Positions 43,002 through 50,841 of a stretch of DNA of 64,000 nt are shown here, in pieces (the stretch's first letter is position 1; every line of letters begins with the position of its first letter). This stretch comes from Natronosalvus hydrolyticus (lineage in GTDB: Archaea; Halobacteriota; Halobacteria; Halobacteriales; Natrialbaceae). Below the pieces are notes generated by a model that worked only from the letters and a program-made list of their open reading frames with translations, ran no database searches and had not been told where the DNA came from. The stretch is taken from assembly GCA_025517525.1 (NCBI GenBank), contig JAOPJZ010000013.1, forward strand, positions 1 to 64,000, in the 5' to 3' direction. A program made the translations under genes and the position numbers.

Positions 43002-44167
43002 GCCGCGACGTCGCCGTCGTCGGCGTTGGCTACTCCGAACCGGAGAGCTTCACCGACTACCGATTTTCAACCCAGAGCAAAGAAGAGCAGGCGTTCACGG
43101 CGGTGACCAACGCCCTGGATCACGCAGACATCGACGCCGACGACGTCGACGCAACCATGTTCTGCACCGTCGACGGCTTCGAAGGCACCTTCCGCGTCGA
43201 ACGGACCCTCGAGGTACTCGGTCTGGGTAACGACGTGCCGGTCCTGAGCGTCAACACGGGCGGGACCGCCGGCGGGAGCGGCGTCAAAGTCGCTCACGAG
43301 TACATCGCTTCCGGTAAGTACGACGTGGCCGTCGTCTATGGCTCGCCGTCGTTCGACTCGGTCGTCGAAGCCCAGCCGGTCATGAACACCAACGCGGATC
43401 CGCTGTTCGAGCGCAACTTCGTGACGGCGATTCAGATGGGGGCGCTGCCCAGTTCGGGCTATATGGAGATTTCAGGAGCAACGGAAGAGGACTTCGCCGA
43501 AGTCGCCGCCAAGAACTACCGGGCGGGAGCTCGCAATCCGTACGCACACCGCAACGAGGAGCGAACCGTCGAGGAAATTCTGGACTCCCCGATGGTCTGC
43601 TGGCCGCTTCGCCGAGCGATGACCTGCCCTGTCTCCTCGGGGTCGGCAGCGATGGTCGTCGTGAGCGAAGACATCGCGACCGACGTGCGTGACAACCCCG
43701 TCTGGATCGACGAAATCGACAGCACGAGCAACACGTTCTGGACTGGCTACCGGACCTACGACTGGTTCCCGAAACTCAAGGAACTCTCCGACCAGGTATA
43801 CGAAAACGCCGACATCGACGACCCGCTCGAGGAGTTCGACGTCGCCGAGACGTTCAATCCCTACATTCCGTTCGAGATGATGGAGTACGAGGCGCTTGGC
43901 TTCTGTGAGAAAGGCGAGGCCAAACACCTCGTTCGCGATGGCGTGACCGACCGCGACGGTGAGTTGCCGGTCAACATGTCCGGCGGCACCCTGTGTACGA
44001 ACTCCGGTATCTGTGCGTCGCTCTCGCGACACTCCGAAGTCGTCTTACAGCTCATGGGCGAAGCTGGCGACCGACAGGTCGAAGGCGCGAAGAAGGGGCT
44101 CTCACACTCCTGGGGTGCGAACCTCGGACAGTTCCACCAGATGGCTATCTTCTCGACCGAGCGGTAA
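42998..44167 (+). CDS. Second thiolase-like protein without thiolase catalytic residues
   Basis: A 389-residue thiolase-fold protein. The Cys region reads SVNTGGTAGGSGVKVAH (no Cys), HDCF is replaced by ETFNPYIPF, and the GHP region reads MSGGTLCTNSGICASL. It keeps the fold (LSVNTGGTAGG, AAKNYRAGARNPYAH). With the previous gene it may make a heteromeric complex; both lie behind the same DUF35 gene. It ends with a short spacer and a run of six 17-base repeats before the SDR gene. ATGA overlap with the upstream gene. Confidence 0.82.
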   Translation: MSRDVAVVGVGYSEPESFTDYRFSTQSKEEQAFTAVTNALDHADIDADDVDATMFCTVDGFEGTFRVERTLEVLGLGNDVPVLSVNTGGTAGGSGVKVAHEYIASGKYDVAVVYGSPSFDSVVEAQPVMNTNADPLFERNFVTAIQMGALPSSGYMEISGATEEDFAEVAAKNYRAGARNPYAHRNEERTVEEILDSPMVCWPLRRAMTCPVSSGSAAMVVVSEDIATDVRDNPVWIDEIDSTSNTFWTGYRTYDWFPKLKELSDQVYENADIDDPLEEFDVAETFNPYIPFEMMEYEALGFCEKGEAKHLVRDGVTDRDGELPVNMSGGTLCTNSGICASLSRHSEVVLQLMGEAGDRQVEGAKKGLSHSWGANLGQFHQMAIFSTER

Positions 44168-44216
44168 TTTTCAGCGTTCAGGTTTTGTTTTCCGATATCC
44201 TCGAAGACCCGAGGCA

Positions 44217-44318
44217 GGTGACCACTCGAACCAGGTGACCACTCGAGCCGAGCAACCATTCGAACCAGGTGACCACTCGAGCCGAGCAACCATTCGAGCT
44301 AGGTGACAACTCGAGACG
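44217..44318. repeat. Six tandem copies of a 17-base repeat
   Basis: Units start at 44217, 44234, 44251, 44268, 44285 and 44302. Two alternating forms occur: GGTGACCACTCGARCC and AGCAACCATTCGARC. Each contains a TCGA core. The array fills the spacer between the thiolase-like operon and the SDR at 44400. No coding sense is apparent. Confidence 0.85.
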
Positions 44319-44378
44319 GACGGCCCTTCGCTATCACATCATCAAACGCCCAGAAACAATCGGATTTACAAGCACCTT

Positions 44379-44394
44379 CCGCGTAGAGACGCGG
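44379..44394. promoter_or_regulatory. Small perfect hairpin just before the SDR start
   Basis: CCGCGT (44379-44384) and ACGCGG (44389-44394) form a 6-base-pair stem with an AGAG loop, ending 6 bases before the ATG at 44400. It may limit translation or be a protein site. Confidence 0.35.
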
Positions 44395-44399
44395 TAGCA

Positions 44400-45182
44400 A
44401 TGGCAGGACCAGAGTTTGATATCGATGGAGAGACGGCAATCGTCACGGGTGCATCGAGCGGTATCGGCCGAGCAATCGCCGAGCGCTACGCCGAAAACGG
44501 CGTCGACGTCGTCGTCTGTGCACGATCGGTCGACGACCTCGAGGCCGTGGCTGACGGGATCAACGAGAGTGACGCCCCCGGTGAAGCGCTGGCTGTCGAG
44601 TGTGACATTACCGACTGGAACGCCGTCGAGGCGATGGCCGAAGCCACCGTCGAAGCCTTCGGCGGCATCGACATCCTCGTGAACAACGCTGGCGCGAGTT
44701 TCCGCGCTCCATTCGAAGAGTTCAGCCAGAACGCCTGGGGGACCATCGTCGACATCAACCTCAACGGGACGTTCAACTGCACGCAGGTCGTCGGCAGGTA
44801 CATGCGCGAAGCCGGTTCGGGCACGATTATCAACGTCTCCTCGGTCGCCAGCCGCGATGGGGCACCCGAAATGGCCCACTACGCCGCCTCGAAAGCCGGG
44901 ATGAACAACCTCACCCGCACCCTCTCCTACGAGTGGGCGAAGTACGGCATCCGCGTCAACTGCATCGCGCCCGGCCTCATCGCCACCGAGGGCGTCGAGA
45001 GCCAGATGGGAATCAGCGTCGACAGTATCGACCTCGAGGAAGTCGACCGACAGATCGGGATTCCCGACGAAATCGCGACCGTGGCGCAGTTCCTCGCCAG
45101 CCCGGCCGCTCGCTACATCCTCGGCGAAACGATCGTCGTCGAAGGCGTGCCCCGTATCGCCAGGACGCGACACCACGAGTAA
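44400..45182 (+). CDS. Short-chain dehydrogenase/reductase
   Basis: A 260-residue SDR with TGASSGIGRAIAERYAENGVDVVV (coenzyme binding), NNAG near 97-100, the catalytic Ser in INVSSVASRDG and YAASK as the catalytic Tyr/Lys pair. The end ALVDGETIVVEGVP-type (GETIVVEGVPRI) is family-like. It probably oxidises a 3-hydroxyacyl-CoA or secondary alcohol, possibly the hydroxyl made before retro-aldol cleavage; this is inferred. It has its own hairpin and repeats upstream and is convergent with the HMG-CoA-synthase-like gene. Confidence 0.9.
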   Translation: MAGPEFDIDGETAIVTGASSGIGRAIAERYAENGVDVVVCARSVDDLEAVADGINESDAPGEALAVECDITDWNAVEAMAEATVEAFGGIDILVNNAGASFRAPFEEFSQNAWGTIVDINLNGTFNCTQVVGRYMREAGSGTIINVSSVASRDGAPEMAHYAASKAGMNNLTRTLSYEWAKYGIRVNCIAPGLIATEGVESQMGISVDSIDLEEVDRQIGIPDEIATVAQFLASPAARYILGETIVVEGVPRIARTRHHE

Positions 45183-45230
45183 GCGACTGCCGGGCCCAAC
45201 TATATTATCAAGAGCATATAATTAGAGGAC

Positions 45231-45290
45231 AGTAGTATTTGGTATTATTTTACTACCGAATGGTTTTGAATTGGTAGTAAAAGGGAGAGT
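45231..45290. terminator. AT-rich inverted repeat between convergent genes
   Basis: TTTGGTATTA (45239-45248) and TACTACCGAA (45252-45261) form an imperfect stem (8 of 10 pairs), followed by ATTGGTAGTAA near 45271. This resembles the 7.43-7.48 kb spacer (ATTTGGTAGTAA). Both lie between convergent genes, suggesting a terminator-type element; it could also be a protein site. Confidence 0.35.
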
Positions 45291-45317
45291 CAGATCGAGA
45301 ATTCTGTGGACCGTGCG

Positions 45318-46763
45318 CTACTCGAGCGGTCGCGCCTTGATTCCGTATCGGGTGACGCCCTCCTGGGTATAGATGCGACGGACCGTCGCTTCGACGCGGT
45401 CACCCACGCTGACGCTGTCCGGTTCGGCATCGACGATCAGCAGTGGTGCACTCGCGTGCTCGTCATCTTCACCCGGGCCGTCGAATGCCACGATTGCGGT
45501 CGCGTAGTCACCCGCCCGAGCCTGCAGTTCCGCGAACTCAGGTGGGGCCCCACCCTGGGAAATGACTGAAACGGTTTCAATCGTCCCCTGGCGCTCGAGT
45601 TGGACCGGTTCGTACTCCACCAGTTCGTGACAGCGTCGGCACGCACCCTGCGGGAGGAAGTTGAGTGCCCCGCAGGACGGGCATTCTCCGGCCTCGAGTC
45701 GGTAGCGCTGCGGTGTCGAACGCTGCCAGGATGGCACGCTCACGTACGCGCCGCCGCCTGCGGGTTCGCCGCCAGTGATTTCACCGCGAAGGCGGAGTGA
45801 CTCGGCGTAGCTGATCGTCTCGTCGCTCTCGAAGTCGACCTCACCCGAGACGGCGCCAGCTTCGTCTGATTCACCCGCCTCGAGGGCGAGTATCGTGGAC
45901 ACGGAGCCGCTACCGTAGCCGACGCCGAGAACGGTTTTTTCGCCGGCGGCGAGCGCGGACGCGAGCGATAACGGGACGCTGGCCGCGCCAAGGTCGCCCA
46001 GGTCGTGCACGACCGCGTGATCCGTCATGACGTCGGTATCGACACCGAGGACGCCCGAAGCGCGGTAGGGAAGCTTTCCGTTCGGTGCCTGCACAGCCAC
46101 CGCGTCGGCGCTCGAGGGGTCGAAGGATTCGCCCAGTCCGTCGACGGCGCGACCGATGGTCTCGGTGAACGCTTCACGTTCGTACGGCGTGATGCCGAGC
46201 GAGTCAACAGTGCTCGAGCCAGCCTCACGGAATCGGGTGCCTGGATAATCGAGCCCCGCGTCGGCTCGAGACAGACAGCGCGCGCCTCCCGACGATTCGA
46301 GGACGAACGCCGCGGCCCCGGCACCGGCGGCGTGGGCCTGGTCGCTGTCCGGTTCACCACGCGGTGCGTCACTCGCGACGACCAAGTGCGGTCCTGAGTC
46401 CCCTTCGAGCGCATCCGCGAGCGCGGCCACACCAGCGTTCGTGCTCGCACCCGCTGTTTCGTGGCGCGTCGAGTCGCCGGTCCCCAGGAACGCTCCCAGC
46501 CGAACCGCAAGTTCGGCCTCTTCGAGTGGTGGCGTCGTCGTCGCGAACGTAACCGCCTCGAGGTCGGCTGCCTCGATGCTCGATGCCTCGAGTGCACGCC
46601 GCGCGGCCTCGCCGGCCATCGTCAGCGTATCCTCGTCCGCGCCGGGAACTGCCGTCGAACGGATACCGGCCCCGTCGAAGCGCCCCCAGGCCTCGCTCAC
46701 GTCCTCCGCCGGGAGCCGGGCCTGTGGCACGTAGGCACCGACGGCGGTGATCGTACGGCTCAT
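45318..46763 (-). CDS. HMG-CoA-synthase-like/DUF35 fusion with altered active site
   Basis: A 481-residue protein with two parts. Residues 1-330 are thiolase-fold, HMG-CoA-synthase/KAS III-like (AGEAARRALEAS and the DLGDLGAASVPLSLASAL and VGYGSGS segments). The catalytic Cys is absent: the segment reads TAGASTNAGVAAL at 103-115, and the His-Gln-Pro-Asn motif reads VQAPNGK at 224-230. Residues 350-481 are DUF35 with a full zinc ribbon (C361, C364, C375, C378) and OB-fold. DUF35 is usually a separate protein next to archaeal thiolase and HMG-CoA synthase. It overlaps the thiolase gene at 46760 by ATGA, so the two act together. Confidence 0.85.
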   Translation of the reverse strand: MSRTITAVGAYVPQARLPAEDVSEAWGRFDGAGIRSTAVPGADEDTLTMAGEAARRALEASSIEAADLEAVTFATTTPPLEEAELAVRLGAFLGTGDSTRHETAGASTNAGVAALADALEGDSGPHLVVASDAPRGEPDSDQAHAAGAGAAAFVLESSGGARCLSRADAGLDYPGTRFREAGSSTVDSLGITPYEREAFTETIGRAVDGLGESFDPSSADAVAVQAPNGKLPYRASGVLGVDTDVMTDHAVVHDLGDLGAASVPLSLASALAAGEKTVLGVGYGSGSVSTILALEAGESDEAGAVSGEVDFESDETISYAESLRLRGEITGGEPAGGGAYVSVPSWQRSTPQRYRLEAGECPSCGALNFLPQGACRRCHELVEYEPVQLERQGTIETVSVISQGGAPPEFAELQARAGDYATAIVAFDGPGEDDEHASAPLLIVDAEPDSVSVGDRVEATVRRIYTQEGVTRYGIKARPLE

Positions 46764-47935
46764 GCGTCCACCTCCGGCCCCTCGAGCACGTGAACGACGG
46801 CCGCGCCTCCGCTGCCGCCGACGTTGTGCGTGAGTCCGACCTGTGCCCCCTCGACCTGGCGGTCACCCGCGTCACCGCGCAGTTGCTTGAACGCCTCGTA
46901 GACCTGGCCCGCCCCCGTCGCCCCGATCGGGTGACCTTTCGATTTCAGGCCGCCCGAGGTGTTGACGGGCAGATCACCCTCGAGCGTCGTCACGCCGTCT
47001 TCGATTAACTGACCGCCCTCGCCCGGTTCGCAAAAGCCAAGATCCTCGTAGGCCAGAATTTCGGCGATCGAGAAACAGTCGTGGACCTCGGCGAAGTCGA
47101 CGTCTTCGGGGCCCACGCCAGCCATCTCGTAGGCCGTCTCGGCGGCTTGCTTCGTCGCCGGGAGGCTAGTGTACGAATCACGCTGGAACAGCCCTACCCC
47201 ATCGCTCGCGGCACCGACACCCGCAATACGGACTGGGGTGTCCGTGTACTGCTCGACGACGTCCTCGCTCGCGACCAGCACGGCGGCCGCACCGTCGCTC
47301 GTCGGACAGCAGTGATACAGCGTCAGCGGGTCGGCCACGACACCGGCACCCTCAGCTTGCTCGAGCGAGCACTCGAATCCCAGGTGTGCGTCTGGGTTCA
47401 ACGCACCGTTGGCGTGGCTCTTGACGGCGATCTTCGAGAGCTGTTCGCGCTCGGTGCCGTACTCGGCCATGTGGGCGCTGGCGATCTGCGCGTAGACCCC
47501 GGAAAACGTCGTCCCGGCCATCCGTTCCCATTCGGTTTCCCCGGAGACGCCGAACCAGTAGCGCGTGGTGTCGCTGCTCAGGTCCGTCATCATTTCGACC
47601 CCGCCAGCGAGCACGACGTCCGCCATACCCGAGCGGACGGCCTGGACGGCCTGACGAACGGCGTACCCGCTTGCTGCGCAGGCGTTCTCGAGGCGGGTCG
47701 TCGGCACACCGTGGAGACCCACGTGTTCGGTGACCGCAGGGCCAGAGAGCCCCAGTTGTCGGCCACCGATGCTGATCATACCGATAAACGCCTCGTCAAT
47801 ATCCCCGGCATCAATGCCGTTGTCGACGCTCGCCGTCGTCGACTCGAACGCCGTTCGAAACATCGATCGGTAGCTTTCGGTCGGGAACGCCCCATACTGG
47901 CTCCCGCCCGCACCGATCACGTATGCATCGCGCAT
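46760..47935 (-). CDS. Thiolase (acetyl-CoA acetyltransferase / SCP-x type)
   Basis: A 391-residue thiolase with ENACAASGYAVRQAV (catalytic Cys), EVHDCFSIAE (His, Cys) and LKSKGHPIGATGAGQVYE (His). All catalytic residues are present. It probably does the terminal thiolysis or condensation and is encoded just before the fused HMG-CoA-synthase-like/DUF35 gene with overlapping ends. I use the ATG at 47935 (MRDAYVIGAGG); an upstream in-frame codon would add 13 residues. The dispersed repeat copy B is 60-120 bases upstream. Confidence 0.93.
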   Translation of the reverse strand: MRDAYVIGAGGSQYGAFPTESYRSMFRTAFESTTASVDNGIDAGDIDEAFIGMISIGGRQLGLSGPAVTEHVGLHGVPTTRLENACAASGYAVRQAVQAVRSGMADVVLAGGVEMMTDLSSDTTRYWFGVSGETEWERMAGTTFSGVYAQIASAHMAEYGTEREQLSKIAVKSHANGALNPDAHLGFECSLEQAEGAGVVADPLTLYHCCPTSDGAAAVLVASEDVVEQYTDTPVRIAGVGAASDGVGLFQRDSYTSLPATKQAAETAYEMAGVGPEDVDFAEVHDCFSIAEILAYEDLGFCEPGEGGQLIEDGVTTLEGDLPVNTSGGLKSKGHPIGATGAGQVYEAFKQLRGDAGDRQVEGAQVGLTHNVGGSGGAAVVHVLEGPEVDA

Positions 47936-47994
47936 ATCACTCACAGTGACCCGCGGCCGCTTAAGTGTGCTCACACACGACGGGGACTCGAGTG

Positions 47995-48059
47995 CACTAG
48001 TGGCTTCCCAAACCTGTACGTGTGAGTGAAATCACGCGGTTGCGTTCGATTTCACTCAC
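47995..48059 (-). repeat. Dispersed repeat, copy B, with perfect 12-base inverted repeat
   Basis: The reverse complement of 47995-48053 matches about 9765-9822 (see that entry). This copy also has GTGAGTGAAATC (48022-48033) and GATTTCACTCAC (48048-48059) as an exact inverted repeat with a 14-base centre. Copy A has lost part of the palindrome. It lies upstream of the thiolase gene at 47935, in the same relative orientation as copy A to its gene. The rest of the 324-base spacer 47936-48259 shows only a second palindrome and a TATA box near its right end. Confidence 0.75.
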
Positions 48060-48204
48060 GAGTCAACGTTTGGGAGGGTACTAGACCGGAGCAACAGAAC
48101 TTCGAGCGCACGTACGAACACACCAATCCGACCGTCGACAGGAGCAACGGCCCTCGAGACGATACGCCCAGAACACGACGGGGACGGTCGGTGACAGCGG
48201 CCGT

Positions 48205-48219
48205 TCGTGGGGGCCACGA
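48205..48219. promoter_or_regulatory. Palindrome abutting the TATA box of the gene at 48260
   Basis: TCGTGG (48205-48210), GGG, CCACGA (48214-48219) is an exact inverted repeat that ends 3 bases before the TATA-like element. Confidence 0.45.
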
Positions 48220-48222
48220 CAA

Positions 48223-48230
48223 GGTATAAG
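48223..48230 (+). promoter_or_regulatory. TATA-like element for the acyl-CoA dehydrogenase at 48260
   Basis: GGTATAAG is about 30-37 bases before the ATG at 48260. Confidence 0.45.
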
Positions 48231-48259
48231 TCCGTCCCACCGGAATTCTTTGACACTCA

Positions 48260-49411
48260 ATGATATCCAATCCCGGACTCGAGGAGCGACACGAGGACCT
48301 CCGCGAGGAAGTGCAGGCGTTCTGTGACGAGACGATTCGCCCCGTAGTCGAGGAACACGAGCGAGAGGGTCGGTTCCCGCTCGAAGTCGTCGACAAACTT
48401 GGCGACGCCGGCCTGTACGGCATCACGATTCCTGAGGAGTACGGCGGCGAAGGCATGGACTACCGCTCGTTCGAAGTCGTCGTCGAAGAACTCTCACGCG
48501 TCTGGAAAATTCCGGCCGGTGTCGTCTCCCTGTCCTGTTCGCTCGTCGGCACCGCACTCGCGGAGTTCGGCACGGACTGGCAACGCGAAGAGTGGCTCAC
48601 CCCGATTTTCACCGAAAATCAGGTCACAGCCGTCTCGTTGACCGAACCACAGGCCGGCAGCGACGCCGGCTCCATCGAGTCGACGGCGGTTCGTGACGGC
48701 GACGACCTCGTGATCAACGGCCACAAGGTCTGGACCTCCCACGGCGAGGTCTCCGATTTCCTCATCATGACCGCCCGAACCGGCGGTGAGGGCACCCACG
48801 ACGACGTCAGCCTCATCGGTATCCCCGACCCACAGAACGTCGACGGCCTCGAATTCGTTCGCGACATTCCGTGTATGGAAGGCGACGCCGTCGTCGAAAA
48901 CGAAGTCGAATACAACGACGTTCGCGTCCCCGCGGAGTACATCATCGGCGAGGAAGGCCGGGGCTTTCGGTACATCATGCAATCGCTCGACGTGGGCCGA
49001 ATCGGCGCGGCCGCACAGGGCGTCGGCATCGCCCAGGGCGCGATGGATGCGAGCGTCGAGTTCGCCGACGAGCGCGAACAGTTCGGCAAACCCATTCGGT
49101 ACAATCAGGGCGTGTCCTTCAAACTCGCGGATATGGCCATGAACGTCCAGGCCGCTCGCCTGATGACCCTGTGGGCCGCCCAGAACCTCGACGCAGGCGA
49201 ACGCGTCAGTCAGCAAGCCGCGATGGCGAAGACGTTCGCAACAGACGTCGCTATGGACGTCACCACCGAAGCCGTCCAGGTCCACGGCTCGAGGGGCTAC
49301 TCGAAGGATTATCCCGTCGAACGCTTCATGCGTGAGGCCAAAGGGACCCAGATCTACGAGGGTACCAACGAGATCAACCGCGAGGTTATCAGCCGGAACC
49401 TCTACGACTAG
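48260..49411 (+). CDS. Acyl-CoA dehydrogenase (short/medium-chain type)
   Basis: A 383-residue FAD enzyme with YGITIPEEYGGEGMDYRSF, VSLTEPQAGSDAGSIEST, the substrate/flavin segment AAQGVGIAQGAMDASVEFADEREQFGKPI, and catalytic Glu in IYEGTNEINREV. Unlike the other two in this window, it keeps the normal Glu. It oxidises acyl-CoA to trans-2-enoyl-CoA with ETF as acceptor. The promoter shows a palindrome directly before the TATA box. Confidence 0.93.
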   Translation: MISNPGLEERHEDLREEVQAFCDETIRPVVEEHEREGRFPLEVVDKLGDAGLYGITIPEEYGGEGMDYRSFEVVVEELSRVWKIPAGVVSLSCSLVGTALAEFGTDWQREEWLTPIFTENQVTAVSLTEPQAGSDAGSIESTAVRDGDDLVINGHKVWTSHGEVSDFLIMTARTGGEGTHDDVSLIGIPDPQNVDGLEFVRDIPCMEGDAVVENEVEYNDVRVPAEYIIGEEGRGFRYIMQSLDVGRIGAAAQGVGIAQGAMDASVEFADEREQFGKPIRYNQGVSFKLADMAMNVQAARLMTLWAAQNLDAGERVSQQAAMAKTFATDVAMDVTTEAVQVHGSRGYSKDYPVERFMREAKGTQIYEGTNEINREVISRNLYD

Positions 49412-49748
49412 ACGAAGGACGGTCTGGGTATTATTTCGTTTTTTGGAGTGCGTAGATATCTATCGAATTTTTCCGCCTCTGCCTCGAGGACACGTAGCCA
49501 CTGTCTCGAGGCGACCAAACCGAGACTTCGGGGACATAGCCACCGCCTCGAGGCGATGGGTGACCAGGCCGACCATCCGGGGCCTTGAGAGTACGGAGCC
49601 ATCGCGCGCACCCACTGCCCTGATCTCGAGACCAGCACTCGAGTCGGTGTTACGGCCAGCACTCGAGTCAAATCGCGAATTCAGATGCCAACAACCGACA
49701 CACCTTCCGCAAGAGATATGCTTCCGGGGCCGGAATTTTTGCCTATCG
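49412..49748. other. Intergenic region with short direct repeats, no gene
   Basis: A 337-base spacer with imperfect direct repeats: GGACACGTAGCCACTGTCTCGAGGCGACC and GGACATAGCCACCGCCTCGAGGCGATG-like units about 50 bases apart, and CCAGCACTCGAGTC twice near 49635-49670. A T-run near 49437-49444 follows the dehydrogenase stop and could terminate its transcript. No plausible gene is seen on either strand. Confidence 0.4.
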
Positions 49749-50693
49749 ATGTCCGCTACAAGAGACATAGAGTTCGGTGTGATGCTCTCCTCGACGAGCA
49801 ACAACTACGGACTCAGTGACGACGAGCTGCCAGCGGTGTTCCGGGACATGGGGATGGCAATCGAGGACCACGGCTTCGACGTCCTCGTCGCCGGTGATCA
49901 CATCGCCTACCCCGAGGAGATTCCGACCGACTACGAGTTCTCGAAATCCGGCGAACCACCCTTTGGCCCCACCACCAGCGTCTACAACGTCTTCCAGGTG
50001 CTGGCGCAGATCGGCGCGCTCACCGACGACCTTCGGCTGGGGACCAACGTCTGTGCCGTCCCGTATCGCCACCCAATCGATCTCACCAAGCAAGTGCTCT
50101 CGCTGGATTCCCTCACCGGCGGCCGCTTCGACTTTGGCGTCGCGCCCGGCTGGCTCAAAACCGAGTTCGACGCGCTTGAAGTCCCGTTCGAAGAGCGCGG
50201 CTCACGGACCGACGAGTTCCTGGCGCTTTTCAACCGCGCTCGAGAAGAGGGCGAACTCTCCTTTGACGGACGCCACCACTCCTTCGACACCGTCGGGTTC
50301 CATCCCGAACCCGCCGGCGACATTCCCATCTGGGTTGGCGGCTACTCCGGCGCTACCTTCCGCCGGATCGCCGAGTTCGCCGACGGCTGGACGACCCTCT
50401 GGGACACCCCCGAGGAAGTCGTCGCCGCCCGCAAACGGATCATGAACGCCTGGACCGATTACGACCGCGACGGCGAGCCAGAAATCGCCGTCCTTCGTCC
50501 GGTGAACGTCCAACCTGGCGAATCGACCGACCGCGTGCTGACCGGTGATCCGGACGACATCATCGAAGACGTGCAGGCGTACATCGACGCCGGCGCAACC
50601 CGGCTCATCGTCGACTTCTTTACCACCGATATCGACGCCCAGAAAGAACAACTCGAGTACATGGGTGAGGAAATCATCCCGTCGTTCTCCTGA
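49749..50693 (+). CDS. LLM-class F420-dependent oxidoreductase
   Basis: A 314-residue TIM-barrel protein of the luciferase-like family: GVMLSSTSNNYGLSDDELPAVF, FDVLVAGDHIAYPEE, LGTNVCAVPYRHPIDLTKQVLSLDSLTGGRFDFGVAPGW and PIWVGGYSGATFRRIAEFADGW. In Halobacteria F420 is the usual cofactor, so a hydride-transfer reaction on a ketone/alcohol or alkene is likely. I use the ATG at 49749 (MSATRDIEFGV); upstream in-frame sequence is intergenic repeat. Its role in the pathway is not fixed. Confidence 0.88.
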   Translation: MSATRDIEFGVMLSSTSNNYGLSDDELPAVFRDMGMAIEDHGFDVLVAGDHIAYPEEIPTDYEFSKSGEPPFGPTTSVYNVFQVLAQIGALTDDLRLGTNVCAVPYRHPIDLTKQVLSLDSLTGGRFDFGVAPGWLKTEFDALEVPFEERGSRTDEFLALFNRAREEGELSFDGRHHSFDTVGFHPEPAGDIPIWVGGYSGATFRRIAEFADGWTTLWDTPEEVVAARKRIMNAWTDYDRDGEPEIAVLRPVNVQPGESTDRVLTGDPDDIIEDVQAYIDAGATRLIVDFFTTDIDAQKEQLEYMGEEIIPSFS

Positions 50694-50841
50694 GCAACAG
50701 CCAACCGATCACGGTCGTTCCTTGCTATCTATGTCGCAACTCGATGACCCTGAATACCGGTCAGAAACCGTGTTCATACCGCAAACCACGAGCAATTCTG
50801 CAGTTTAGAAAAACACTCAGTATGACTCGAGAGCGATGGGT

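Noticed and set aside
44217..44318. CRISPR-like array before the SDR gene
   Set aside because: Units are directly joined (17 bases) without spacers, so it is a simple tandem repeat.
49332..49748. N-terminal extension of the LLM oxidoreductase frame
   Set aside because: The upstream 139 residues are Arg/Ser/Pro-rich, overlap the acyl-CoA dehydrogenase, and cover intergenic repeats; the family start is at 49749.
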